Shown: in pieces, positions 1 through 10,634 of the stretch
Numbering within the stretch: the first letter of the stretch is position 1
Layout: each line of letters begins with the position of its first letter
The notes under the pieces: generated by a model
What the model saw: the letters and a program-made list of their open reading frames with translations, nothing else
Databases searched by the model: none
What the model was told of the DNA's origin: nothing
From: Ectopseudomonas alcaliphila
GTDB lineage: Bacteria; Pseudomonadota; Gammaproteobacteria; Pseudomonadales; Pseudomonadaceae
Length of the DNA: 64,000 bases
Reading direction: 5' to 3'
Assembly: GCF_900101755.1 (NCBI RefSeq)
Contig: NZ_FNAE01000002.1
Span: 152,480-216,479 of the forward strand
Program-made: the position numbers and the translations under genes

Positions 1-3000
1 GCCAACGCATCACCAGCGATATCGGCAGCGTCACCAACTTCTACCGCATCCAGCGCAAGGGCCGTGATCGCCAGGGCACCAACGTGGCCACCTACCGCCC
101 TGCCCCGTTGATCCAGGATATCGACATCAGCCCGACCGAGTTCCGTGGCCAGACGGCAGTCAGCGGCAGCAACACGCAACTCGGCGTACGCCAGAGCAAC
201 CAGGTCGACCCAGGCATCGAGGTACAGCTCAACAATGGTCAGGGCGTGGCTGGCCTGGTACGCAGCGGCGGCCTCAACCTCAACCTGCCGAGCAACAACC
301 TGTTCCAGACCAACCCGGAAGGCACCCGCGGCTACCTGATCGAAACCGATCCGCGCTTCGCCAGCTACCGCCGATGGCTGTCGTCTGACTACATGCTGCA
401 ACGCCTGAGCGTGGACCCGGCCCTGACCCAACTGCGCCTGGGCGATGGTTTCTACGAGCAGAAGCTGATCCGCGAGCAGATCGCCCAACTCACCGGGCGA
501 CGCTTCCTCGACGGCTATGCCGACGACGAGGCGCAATACCGCGCCCTGCTCGACAACGGCGTTACCCTGGCCAGCGAGTGGAACCTGATACCCGGCGTGG
601 CGCTGACCGCCGAGCAGATGGCGCAACTGACCAGCGACCTGGTGTGGCTGGTGGAACGCTCGGTGACCCTGGCCAATGGCGAAACACGCAGGGTGCTGGT
701 GCCCCAGGTCTACATGCGGGTACGCGACGGCGACCTCAACGGCAACGGTGCGCTGATCGCCGGCCAGCAACTCAAACTCGACCTCTCCGGTGACCTGCTC
801 AACAGCGGCAGCATCGGCGGGCGCAGCATCGTGGCGGTGAACGCACGGAACATCGACAACCTCGGTGGGCGCCTTCAAGCCGCCAAGCTCGTGGTTGAGG
901 CGCGCGAGAACCTGAACAACATCGGTGGCTCGATGAGTGCGGTGGATTTGCTCTCGGTCAACGCAGGCAACGATATCCGCGTCGCCTCGACCACCCAGGA
1001 CAGCGCCAATGCCCAGGGCAGCCGCACGGCGCTATCCCGCGTCGCCAGCCTCTTCGTGAGTGGCAGCGACGGCACACTACAGGTCGGTGCTGGTAATGAT
1101 CTGCAACTGGATGCCGCGCAAGTCGCCAATGCCGGCCAGGGCGCCACGCTGCTCACGGCCGGGCGCGACCTCAACCTGGGCACGCTATCGGAGGCGCATC
1201 AGCAGTCCATCGTCTGGAACAGCAGCAACTGGCGTAACGAAGCCAGCCGCACCGAAGTGGGCTCCGTGATCCAGACCACCGGCGAGCTGCAGCTCAATGC
1301 GGGCCAGGACATCAATGCCCGTGGCGCCAGCGTCAACACTGAGAACGGCATGCTGCTGGCGAACGCCGGGCGCGACATCAACCTCACCGAGGCCGAGAAC
1401 TACCAGTTCGCTGATGAAGCGCACAAGTTCAAAGGCAAGAGCGGGATGTTCTCCAGCACCACCACCACCTTGCGCGATACCGTCGAACAAACCCTCGCCG
1501 AAGGCTCGACCTTCAGCGGCGAGCAGGCCTATCTCCAGGCGGGGCGCGACATCACCCTGCGCGGCAGCAATGTCGCCTCGACCGAGCAGACCATTCTGCT
1601 GGCCGATAACGACATCCATCTCGACGCAGCGAGTGACCGCATCACCGAGCGCCACGACAAGACCAAGAAGAAAAGCGGCCTGTTCAGCGGTGGCGGCCTC
1701 TCGCTGACCATCGGTACGCAGCAACAGAGCGTGGAGGACGACTCAACAAGGCGTACAGCAGTCGGCAGCGTGGTCGGCTCGACCGACGGCGACGTGCTGA
1801 TCCTGGCCGATGGTGACTATCGTCAGGTTGGCAGCCATGTGGTGGCGCCTAAGGGCAATGTCGACATCAGCGCACAACGCATCGATGTCCTCGAAGCGCG
1901 CAACCTCAGTGAGCGCGAGCGCGAAACCAGGTTCAAGCAGAGCGGGCTCTCGGTCAGCATCACCAACCCGGTGGTCAGCGCCATACAAACCGCCGACCAG
2001 ATGAAGCAGGCGTCGAGCAAGACCGACAACAGCCGCATGCAAGCACTGGCGGTGGTAACCACCGCGCTGGCCGCCAACAATGCCGCCACCGCAGTTGCCC
2101 AAGATCCTACGAACGCGGGTGGCATCAACGTCAGTATTTCGCTGGGCACGCAAAAAAGCGCCAACACCGTGGTGCAGCGTAGCGACACCTCCGCCGCGTC
2201 CACCATCGCCGCAGGCAACGATGTATCGCTGCAAGCCAGCGGCGCCGGCAGCGATAGCCACATCACCGTGCGCGGTAGCCAGATCAAGGCCGGTAACAAT
2301 GCATCGCTGGCAGCGGGCGGCGACATCAATCTGCTGGCCGCGACCGATAGCGCCATGCAGCAAAGCGATAGCAGCGGCAGCAGCGCCAGCGTCGGCATCG
2401 GCTTTTCGCTTGGCGGCAGCAAGAACGGCTTCTCGCTCAATCTCGGTGTCTCAGGCAATCGTGGTGAGAGTGATGGCGAGGACATCACCCACAGCAACGC
2501 ACGGGTGGATGCCGGCAATACCCTGCTGCTGCAATCGGGCCGCGACACCAACCTCAAAGGCGCCGTGGCGACCGGCAAGCAGGTCGTGGCCAACGTAGGT
2601 CGCGACCTCAATATCGAAAGCCTGCAGGACACCAGCACCTACAAGGTCGACGAGAAGAGCATGGGCGTTGGCCTGAGCCTGTGCATCCCGCCCTTCTGTG
2701 CCGGCGCCAGCTCCATCTCCGCCAACTTCGGCAAAACCGATATCGACTCCGAATACGCCAGCGTCATCGAGCAGTCCGGCATCCGTGCCGGTGACGGCGG
2801 CTTCCAGATCAACGTAGGTGGCAATACCGACTTGGTCGGTGCCGTCATCACCAGCAGCGACAAAGCCAGCGCCGACGGCCGCAACACACTGAGCACCGCG
2901 ACGCTGACCACCCGCGATATCAAGAACGAGGCCAAGTACAGCGGCAGCAGCCTCAGCATCGGCGGTGGCTACGGTGCGAATATTGGCAAGGATCAACAAG

Positions 3001-5162
3001 GCAACGCCCAAGCCGGCCCCGAGCAAACACCGGGCAGCACATTGCCCAACGAGGGCGGCTTCAGCGCCACCATGCCCGTGGCGCTGGGCGCCAAGGATGA
3101 GACGAGCAGCGTCACCCATAGCGGCATCAGCGCGGCAGATATCGAGATCCGCGACGATGCCGGCCAGCAGACGCTTACCGGCTCGACCGCCGAACAGACC
3201 ATCGCCTCGCTCAATCGCGACGTATCGACCGATCGCGATACCTCCAATGCGCTCAAGCCCATCTTCAATGAAGAGGAACTGCGTGCAGGCTTTGAAATTG
3301 CCGGTGCATTCACACGAGAGGTCGGGACGTTCCTTGATAACAAGGCCAAGGAGGCCGATGCGAAGAAACGGCAGGCCGAGGAAGCCGAGGCCAGAGCGCT
3401 GGATCCCAACAACGGTCTAAGCGACGAGCAGCGCCTGACACTGCTCGACCAATCCCGCAGCCTGCAGCAGGAGGTGCGGCGCATCGGTGACGACTGGGGC
3501 GCAGGTGGCACCTACCGACAGATCGCCACCGCCTTGGTAGCCGCCGCCAGCGGTAACATCAGTGCCGGCGGCGGCGAATTCGCCCAAGGCATGGTGGTGA
3601 ACTACGTGCAACAGCAGGGTGCTGGATACATCGGCAAGCTCGTCGCCGAAGGCAGCCTGCTTGAAGGCAGCCCCGCACATGCGGCACTGCATGCCATTGT
3701 CGCATGCGCCGGTGCGGCGGCCAGCAACCAAAGCTGTAGCGGAGGCGCCGCCGGTGCAGCGGCCTCCAGCCTGTTGACCGGGCTGTTCAACGAAACCAGC
3801 CCAGACGAAGGACTCGCCGAACGTGAAGCGAAGCGCAACCTGATCGTCAGCCTGGTCAGCGGCCTGGCAGCGGCGAGCGGGGCCGACACCACCAGCGCCA
3901 CAACGGCGGCTGGCACTGCGGTGGACAACAATTGGCTGGCCAGTCAGCAGATCGTGCAGATGAACAAGGAGTTGGAAGCTGCCGACGGTACTCTGGAAAC
4001 CCTCAAGGTTCTGGCCAAATGGGGCTATGTCAGCCGGCGCCAGGATGTACTGACCTCGGTGGGTATCGGCAAGGGTCTAGCCGAGTCAGGTTGGAACGAT
4101 ATCGAAGGTTTGGCTCAGTTTCTCTCCGATCCCATCGCAGGACTTAGTGGCCTGAAGCAACTCATCTCCAGCCCAGACGCCCGCCAGGAGCTTGGCGACA
4201 GCGTCTTCCGCGAACTTGACGCCAAGATTGATCGAATGACTATTGCCCTGGAACACGGGGGGGATCAGAACGCTGAACAATTGGGCAAGGATCTTGGCGC
4301 ACTGATCTGGCAGGTAGGCAGCGTAGTCACTGGCGTCGGCGGAATTGCCAAAGGAGGGGTCAAACTGGCAACTGCTGGCGTCAAGCTGGGTAAAGACACG
4401 CTGGAGAAGATGGCGACAGATGGGGCCAAGCTGGCGAAAGCAGAGGCGGTCGCTGGAGATGCAGGCAAAGCACTCCCATCCAAACCAACTACCGAGCCAC
4501 CGGCAAGTACAGGCGCAGACGTAGCAGATACTGGCAAGCCTGCTCATAGCCCCGAAGGCAAGCCTGAACCCCAAAAAGCAGATCCAGCACCTACAGTTGT
4601 GCAAATGGACGAGTTCGTGGTCGAACCGTTCAACCCCTACAACAGCAAGAAATTCCAGGCCATGTCGCCTGCGCAGCAAAAGGCGTATCTCAAGGAGTAC
4701 AACAAGCAGTTGCAAGCGCAGCAGGATGCACTGAACAATTTATCGCTCGATGAATATAAAGCTGCCCGTGACGCCTATAACGACGTGGGGCGTAACCCTG
4801 CTTCGGTAGGAGCGCAACAAAAATTTGGTCAAGACTTTGAGATAGCGGTGCGGGAGAGCATCGCGGAGTCATTGATGGCCAAAGGTAAAGACTTTTCCAG
4901 CGCAACCACTGAAGCGGCAGAACGGGCCAAGCAAATTCGTTCAGAGCTCGCTGCCTTGCATGATCCAGACATGGTGGCGGGGGGGTGGGGCAGCCCAGAA
5001 CCTGTCAGAATGGGTAACTCCGTGATCAACTCCTCAATCGGCGCTAGCTGGCCAAGTCGCTTGAAAGCATTGGACGAGGCGGTCGATAACGCTATTGCCA
5101 GCGGAGGTGGTGCGGCGAAAATGAATGTGAAATTGGAATTACTTCGAGGCACGTCAAGATGA
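1..5162 (+). CDS. cdiA: CdiA/filamentous-haemagglutinin-like exoprotein with C-terminal HxxD toxin domain (5' partial)
   Basis: The frame is open to the left edge, so this is the last ~1720 residues of a larger protein; the secretion (TPS) domain and CdiB lie outside. The visible part starts in beta-helical haemagglutinin repeats (many AGRD, GNDV and GRDINL-type units), then an Ala/Gly-rich pretoxin region. A VDNN motif at 3921-3932 takes the place of the usual VENN marker that separates chassis from variable toxin. The last ~110 residues carry an HxxD motif (His codon 4959, Asp codon 4968) within AALHDPDMVAGG, followed by INSSIGASW. That is the signature of the Ntox15/Tde DNase family. GC content falls in the last kilobase. 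The stop overlaps the next gene by 4 nt (ATGA). Role by family: contact-dependent inhibition, delivering a nuclease into neighbouring cells. The exoprotein call is firm; the nuclease activity is inferred from the motif. Confidence 0.85.
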   Translation, partial: QRITSDIGSVTNFYRIQRKGRDRQGTNVATYRPAPLIQDIDISPTEFRGQTAVSGSNTQLGVRQSNQVDPGIEVQLNNGQGVAGLVRSGGLNLNLPSNNLFQTNPEGTRGYLIETDPRFASYRRWLSSDYMLQRLSVDPALTQLRLGDGFYEQKLIREQIAQLTGRRFLDGYADDEAQYRALLDNGVTLASEWNLIPGVALTAEQMAQLTSDLVWLVERSVTLANGETRRVLVPQVYMRVRDGDLNGNGALIAGQQLKLDLSGDLLNSGSIGGRSIVAVNARNIDNLGGRLQAAKLVVEARENLNNIGGSMSAVDLLSVNAGNDIRVASTTQDSANAQGSRTALSRVASLFVSGSDGTLQVGAGNDLQLDAAQVANAGQGATLLTAGRDLNLGTLSEAHQQSIVWNSSNWRNEASRTEVGSVIQTTGELQLNAGQDINARGASVNTENGMLLANAGRDINLTEAENYQFADEAHKFKGKSGMFSSTTTTLRDTVEQTLAEGSTFSGEQAYLQAGRDITLRGSNVASTEQTILLADNDIHLDAASDRITERHDKTKKKSGLFSGGGLSLTIGTQQQSVEDDSTRRTAVGSVVGSTDGDVLILADGDYRQVGSHVVAPKGNVDISAQRIDVLEARNLSERERETRFKQSGLSVSITNPVVSAIQTADQMKQASSKTDNSRMQALAVVTTALAANNAATAVAQDPTNAGGINVSISLGTQKSANTVVQRSDTSAASTIAAGNDVSLQASGAGSDSHITVRGSQIKAGNNASLAAGGDINLLAATDSAMQQSDSSGSSASVGIGFSLGGSKNGFSLNLGVSGNRGESDGEDITHSNARVDAGNTLLLQSGRDTNLKGAVATGKQVVANVGRDLNIESLQDTSTYKVDEKSMGVGLSLCIPPFCAGASSISANFGKTDIDSEYASVIEQSGIRAGDGGFQINVGGNTDLVGAVITSSDKASADGRNTLSTATLTTRDIKNEAKYSGSSLSIGGGYGANIGKDQQGNAQAGPEQTPGSTLPNEGGFSATMPVALGAKDETSSVTHSGISAADIEIRDDAGQQTLTGSTAEQTIASLNRDVSTDRDTSNALKPIFNEEELRAGFEIAGAFTREVGTFLDNKAKEADAKKRQAEEAEARALDPNNGLSDEQRLTLLDQSRSLQQEVRRIGDDWGAGGTYRQIATALVAAASGNISAGGGEFAQGMVVNYVQQQGAGYIGKLVAEGSLLEGSPAHAALHAIVACAGAAASNQSCSGGAAGAAASSLLTGLFNETSPDEGLAEREAKRNLIVSLVSGLAAASGADTTSATTAAGTAVDNNWLASQQIVQMNKELEAADGTLETLKVLAKWGYVSRRQDVLTSVGIGKGLAESGWNDIEGLAQFLSDPIAGLSGLKQLISSPDARQELGDSVFRELDAKIDRMTIALEHGGDQNAEQLGKDLGALIWQVGSVVTGVGGIAKGGVKLATAGVKLGKDTLEKMATDGAKLAKAEAVAGDAGKALPSKPTTEPPASTGADVADTGKPAHSPEGKPEPQKADPAPTVVQMDEFVVEPFNPYNSKKFQAMSPAQQKAYLKEYNKQLQAQQDALNNLSLDEYKAARDAYNDVGRNPASVGAQQKFGQDFEIAVRESIAESLMAKGKDFSSATTEAAERAKQIRSELAALHDPDMVAGGWGSPEPVRMGNSVINSSIGASWPSRLKALDEAVDNAIASGGGAAKMNVKLELLRGTSR

Positions 5163-5773
5163 GAGATGAGTTCTTTCAATCGTTCATCGCTAACATGGGT
5201 GAAGCCTGCTACCGAGAGGTTGTACCTACTTCTAGCATTAACAAATATCGTTCGGTGCTCCCAGATGCGCTATTGCGTTACTGGCAGGAAGAAGGTTGGT
5301 GTGCGTATGCTAATGGTATGTTCTGGCTTGTTGACCCGGCCCTATACAAGGACACCTTGGACAGCTGGCTACAAGGTACCGACCTTCAGAACATCGACAA
5401 TTATCATGTCATTGCAAGGGATGCTTTCGGCTCCCTTTATGCTTGGGGAGAGCGCTATCAGCGCAAGATAACCATATCGAGCCTTGCTGGTGGAATTGTC
5501 GCATTGAAAAATCAACTGCAAAAAGTAAATCCTCAGCCAGATAGGGCCGTTGGGATTTTTCTGGGCATGTCCAAACCGGAAAACTTCGACTTCCAAGACG
5601 AGCAAGGCGAGCCACTTTTTCAACGAGCGCTCAATAAGTTAGGGCCGGTTTCAACTAACGAGATGTACGCCTTCGAACCGGCATTGTGTATCGGTGGGAA
5701 GGCCGCCTTGGAAAACCTTGTGAAAGTGGACATGCATATTCACTTGATGATACTCGACCAGCTACGGCGCTGA
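5159..5773 (+). CDS. cdiI: Tdi1-like immunity protein (GAD-like / DUF1851)
   Basis: A 204-residue cytoplasmic protein with no signal peptide or membrane segment. The start overlaps the exoprotein stop (ATGA), the classic toxin-immunity arrangement. The N-terminal half (VLPDALLRYWQEEGWCAY, then NGMFWLVDP) looks like the GAD-like domain. The C-terminal half (PVSTNEMYAFEPALCIGG, then a closing acidic/hydrophobic helix) looks like DUF1851. This GAD-like plus DUF1851 architecture is known from Agrobacterium Tdi immunity proteins that neutralise Tde HxxD DNases, which matches the toxin domain encoded immediately upstream. Base composition is clearly more AT-rich than the housekeeping genes of the window, as expected for a horizontally exchanged toxin/immunity cassette. 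Function is inferred from family and position. Confidence 0.75.
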   Translation: MRDEFFQSFIANMGEACYREVVPTSSINKYRSVLPDALLRYWQEEGWCAYANGMFWLVDPALYKDTLDSWLQGTDLQNIDNYHVIARDAFGSLYAWGERYQRKITISSLAGGIVALKNQLQKVNPQPDRAVGIFLGMSKPENFDFQDEQGEPLFQRALNKLGPVSTNEMYAFEPALCIGGKAALENLVKVDMHIHLMILDQLRR

Positions 5774-5782
5774 CATCAGAAG

Positions 5783-5842
5783 AAAAGGGGACACCCATTA
5801 GCCGATTTGTGAAGATGCAATTAAATAAATCTGCCCCCTTTT
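5783..5842. repeat. ggggaca-type palindromic repeat remnant
   Basis: Inverted arms aaaagggga (from 5783) and cccccttttac-type (5834-5842) enclose AT-rich sequence. Together with similar words at 6325-6340, 6397-6421 and 10524-10533, this looks like debris of the short repeats that often accompany REP-associated tyrosine transposases. No transposase gene is present here. Confidence 0.4.
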
Positions 5843-5870
5843 ACACACCTTAAAGCTTGCGAGATCCAGT

Positions 5871-6329
5871 ATGTTCAGATTTATTTTAATCGCATTTCTT
5901 GTAACCGGGTGTTCCTCTAAAGACAACCATCCCAGCTGGATAAAAACGCCTATTCCAGATGATGACATGTCACTTAAAGAACACATCCACAACAATCACT
6001 TGGACGTTAATCAGACCAAAGAATATCCGGGATACCAAGAACCACTAAAAATTGCAGTTCTACAAGTTGGCACAAAATACGTAATCGGCGACTGGGAAGA
6101 TGAAGCGCCTGGAATCAGGGCGATTGATACTCTTCTGCTCGAAGGTCTCACAATGGGTGAAGTTGAGCATGAGCAATGTGTGCGCACTGCGAGCCTGCTG
6201 ACTCGACTGGGTGAAAAGACCCCAGAGAATCGTGATGTTTTTGAGTTCCGCGCCAACAAGCTGTCCATTATCTGCGAGCACATTAAATCTAAAAGTAACC
6301 AAGAGGCGCCAAATAATAGGGGACACTGA
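5871..6329 (+). CDS. Small lipoprotein of unknown function
   Basis: 152 residues with a short lipoprotein signal (MFRFILIAFLVTGC) and a convincing lipobox VTGC followed by Ser-Ser, so it should be lipid-anchored. The mature part is acidic, carries three further cysteines and matches no family I recognise. GC content is low, like the immunity gene upstream. The last codons and the stop (AAT AGG GGA CAC TGA) fall inside a ggggaca repeat, so the natural C-terminus may have been replaced by repeat insertion. It could be an extra cargo gene of the exoprotein's variable region, but nothing shows that directly. Confidence 0.55.
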   Translation: MFRFILIAFLVTGCSSKDNHPSWIKTPIPDDDMSLKEHIHNNHLDVNQTKEYPGYQEPLKIAVLQVGTKYVIGDWEDEAPGIRAIDTLLLEGLTMGEVEHEQCVRTASLLTRLGEKTPENRDVFEFRANKLSIICEHIKSKSNQEAPNNRGH

Positions 6330-6682
6330 GGAATCCCCAAAACTCTACTCCAGCGCCCGAGCTTGCCAGTGTACCTCGTCACGTAGCAAGAATATTCGGG
6401 GACAAAGAATATTCGGGGACAGACCACGAATATCTCCCGCTCTTTAGAATCAATGGGGTCAGAGTCATAGATCAGATACAAAACGATGACTTTGACCCCA
6501 TTGATTGTCTGCAACAACTGGGCATGCGCGTCGCGCGGCTGATCTCGCCGATTCTCTGAGGCCACGCACGGTGCCTGGTTTCGCCTGCTCAGGGCCCACA
6601 CGGAAACTTTGAACGGGCCCGAAGGCGCGGCTATGGTTACCGAAGCGAGCCGCTGTTAGCCGTCAGCGAGACCCTGCCTGCC
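6330..6682. other. Gene-free interval with repeat debris
   Basis: 353 bases hold no convincing gene. They contain two ggggac-type words (6397-6421), an inverted repeat (6448-6506, listed separately), and then a short open stretch ending at the TGA near 6558 (reading QLGMRVARLISPIL) that looks like the tail of a lost gene. The ORF shadows on the other strand have no supported start or family. Confidence 0.4.
6448..6506. repeat. 21-nt inverted repeat flanking a short AT-rich loop
   Basis: Arms at 6448-6468 and 6486-6506 (aatcaatggggtca... and its complement) match at 20 of 21 positions, with a 17-nt spacer. The ggggtcaga/tgacccc core is typical of repeat elements dispersed in Pseudomonas and Shewanella-type genomes. 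It may also fold as a transcript hairpin. Confidence 0.55.
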
Positions 6683-7414
6683 ATGAAAACACGCCCTGCC
6701 CTGCTGCTCAGTCTGTGCCTGTTCGTTCTGCCCGTCGTGGCGCAGGAAGAGATTCGCGTCGGCGTCGAACTGCAGCCCTATCAGCCTTACTCGGATGTAC
6801 AGGGCGGTGAGTACCGCGGCTACGCCCGCGACCTGCTGGACGCCTTCGCTGCCGAGTCCGGCTATCGCTTCGTCTACACGCCGCTACCGGTTCGGCGTCT
6901 GCTCAGTGATTTTCTCGCTGGCCGGGTCGATCTCAAGTTCCCCGACCATCCGCAATGGAACGCCGACCAGAAGGCTGGTCACGCGGTGCGCTACAGCGAT
7001 CCGGCAGCGCCCTACGTCGACGGCATTCTGGTCAAGCCGCAGCACCTCGGTCAGGGCATGCAGCGCATCGAGCTGCTTGGCACGCAGAACGGCTTCACGC
7101 CCTGGCCGTATCTCTCCGAGATTCGCGGCGGGCGTATCCGCCTGATCCAGGCCAACCAGATCCAATCACTGCTGCTCATGGCCAGCAGCGACCGCCTCGA
7201 CGCCGTCTACCTCAATCCCAAGGTAGTGGCTCACCAGCTCGGGCAGATGGGCATGGCAACCGACAGCCTGGTGTTCGACCCGGCGCTGCCACACGTGGAG
7301 GATCACTACTACCTGTCGAGCATCCGCCACCCGCAACTGATCGAGGCGTTCAACCGTTTTCTCGAAGAGCGCGCCGAGCAGGTCGCGGCGATACGTTTAC
7401 GCCACGGCCTGTAG
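6683..7414 (+). CDS. Periplasmic solute-binding protein, family 3-like
   Basis: 243 residues with a clean Sec signal peptide (MKTRPALLLSLCLFVLPVVAQ). The mature start IRVGVELQPYQPYSD and the region YARDLLDAFAAESGYRF are typical of the amino-acid-type family 3 periplasmic binding fold, which is ~230-250 residues long. No permease or ATPase gene is adjacent, so it may serve a remote ABC transporter or be a stand-alone binding/sensing protein, as is common in Pseudomonas. The ligand cannot be told from the sequence. It ends 2 nt from the convergent downstream gene. Confidence 0.75.
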   Translation: MKTRPALLLSLCLFVLPVVAQEEIRVGVELQPYQPYSDVQGGEYRGYARDLLDAFAAESGYRFVYTPLPVRRLLSDFLAGRVDLKFPDHPQWNADQKAGHAVRYSDPAAPYVDGILVKPQHLGQGMQRIELLGTQNGFTPWPYLSEIRGGRIRLIQANQIQSLLLMASSDRLDAVYLNPKVVAHQLGQMGMATDSLVFDPALPHVEDHYYLSSIRHPQLIEAFNRFLEERAEQVAAIRLRHGL

Positions 7415-7416
7415 CA

Positions 7417-7929
7417 TTAGCGCTGCAGCGCTCCACAATCCGCCCCGACCCAACGGGCCCGACTTTCCATGCTGCTCGGCTGGCCGTTGTAGGTGCCCTT
7501 GACCTGCGTGGTGAATTCCTTGTCGCTGACGAAGCGCGTCTCCCCTTCGCCCTGAGCATCCGGGCAGCTGAAGCGGAATCGCCACAGCGTCGCACTGCGC
7601 TCGAGGATCTCGTTGCTGCAGCCGGAGTCGGGGTCATGCAGGGGTATTTCCTGAGCCTTGATCTGCTCGGCGGTAAGGCACATCTGCACGCCACCGGCAC
7701 CGAGCTTGATGCCCTGCTCGGCCATCATGCTCTCCATCATCTGGCGCTGTTCGGGCGGCAGGTTCTGCATCTGCGCCAGCATTTCCTCCATGCCGGGCAT
7801 GGCCTGGCCGCCCACCTGCATGTTGTGCGAGCTGACTTCCCAGACGCCTGGCTGAATATCCAGGGCGCTGGCCGCCAGGGGTGAAAGGCAAAAGACGAGC
7901 GGGAGTGCGGAGCGAAAGAGTGGGCGCAT
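7417..7929 (-). CDS. DUF3617 domain-containing periplasmic protein
   Basis: I chose the ATG at 7929 (170 aa) because it begins a good signal peptide (MRPLFRSALPLVF...AASA) and has AGGAG 8-9 nt upstream; the open frame extends further without one. The mature protein starts LDIQPGVWEVS, the hallmark opening of DUF3617, with a Met/Gln-rich middle (MPGMEEMLAQMQ). Conserved cysteines occur at MCLT, SGCSNE, FSCP and GADCG. The family is periplasmic and of unknown function. Confidence 0.8.
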   Translation of the reverse strand: MRPLFRSALPLVFCLSPLAASALDIQPGVWEVSSHNMQVGGQAMPGMEEMLAQMQNLPPEQRQMMESMMAEQGIKLGAGGVQMCLTAEQIKAQEIPLHDPDSGCSNEILERSATLWRFRFSCPDAQGEGETRFVSDKEFTTQVKGTYNGQPSSMESRARWVGADCGALQR

Positions 7930-7983
7930 GACGAGTCTCCTGAGCAGGTGGTTGACCAAGCCTAGCAGGCTGCAGACGAACAA

Positions 7984-8014
7984 AACCCCCACAGGCTCGC
8001 GCCGCATGGGGGTT
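7984..8014 (-). terminator. Rho-independent terminator downstream of the DUF1850 gene
   Basis: On the minus strand, aaccccca and tgggggtt form a stem containing a nested ggc-gcga-gcc hairpin, followed by a T-run (ttttg). It lies 56 nt past the stop of the DUF1850 gene and would end the TRAP transporter transcript. Confidence 0.8.
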
Positions 8015-8069
8015 CTCTTCTTTGCGCCGGCACTTGTGGCGCCGGGAGCCTGGGTCCGCTCTGGCGAAC

Positions 8070-8473
8070 CTAACCCGCGTCAGCCGCGGGGGAGCTCAGC
8101 TCGCAGCTCCAGAGTTCCAACGCCGGCTGGCTCGCTTGTGGCGGGCCGAGCCAGTCGCTCATCGGGCGACAACGCTGGTCGAAACACAGTTGGTAATCCC
8201 CGGCCTCGGGCGTACGCCCGACTCGCAGGGGTTGCAAAGGCGGTAGCTGACGCTGGTAGTGCCAGCTGCCATTGCGCAGTTCGGCGCCGTCGGGAATTTC
8301 CATTCCGGCGCCGGAACCCTTGACCCGCGCCTCACCGAGAACCAGGCCCTCGGCGGTGACGCGGTAATCCTCTTCCCAGCGAACCTTCTCGATGGTGTGG
8401 GTCCAGGCCAGGGTGAAGGCCGGCGTGGGCAACTCTGCCCATACCGCGCCGGCCAAGCCCAGGCACAGACCGA

Positions 8474-8477
<4 letters not shown>
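8070..8477 (-). CDS. DUF1850 domain-containing protein (TRAP-associated)
   Basis: 135 residues; the GTG start overlaps the stop of the TRAP permease gene by 4 nt (GTGA), so the two are translationally coupled. An N-terminal hydrophobic stretch (MIGLCLGLAGAVWA) suggests export. FTLAWTHTIEKVRWEEDYRV is the DUF1850 hallmark: a Ser/Thr-His...WEE motif. DUF1850 proteins are repeatedly encoded next to TAXI-type TRAP permeases; their role is unknown. Context and overlap make this an accessory subunit candidate. Confidence 0.8.
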
Positions 8478-10501
<2,024 letters not shown>

Positions 10502-10599
10502 GGAGTGCAAACCTCATGACTACTTCGATACGGGGACAGAGTCGCCAACAAAACCCACCGTCCATGAACGCCGGTTTTATTCGCGATTCTGTGAAGACC

Positions 10600-10625
10600 G
10601 GACCGTGGCGCAGAGGCCACGGTCC
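10600..10625 (-). terminator. Intra-operon hairpin between TRAP binding protein and permease
   Basis: A perfect 9-bp stem (ggaccgtgg at 10600-10608, ccacggtcc at 10617-10625) lies 10 nt past the binding-protein stop. No clear T-run follows on the minus strand, so it is more likely an mRNA-stabilising or attenuating hairpin, raising binding protein over permease, than a full terminator. Confidence 0.5.
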
Positions 10626-10634
10626 GAGCCGTCA

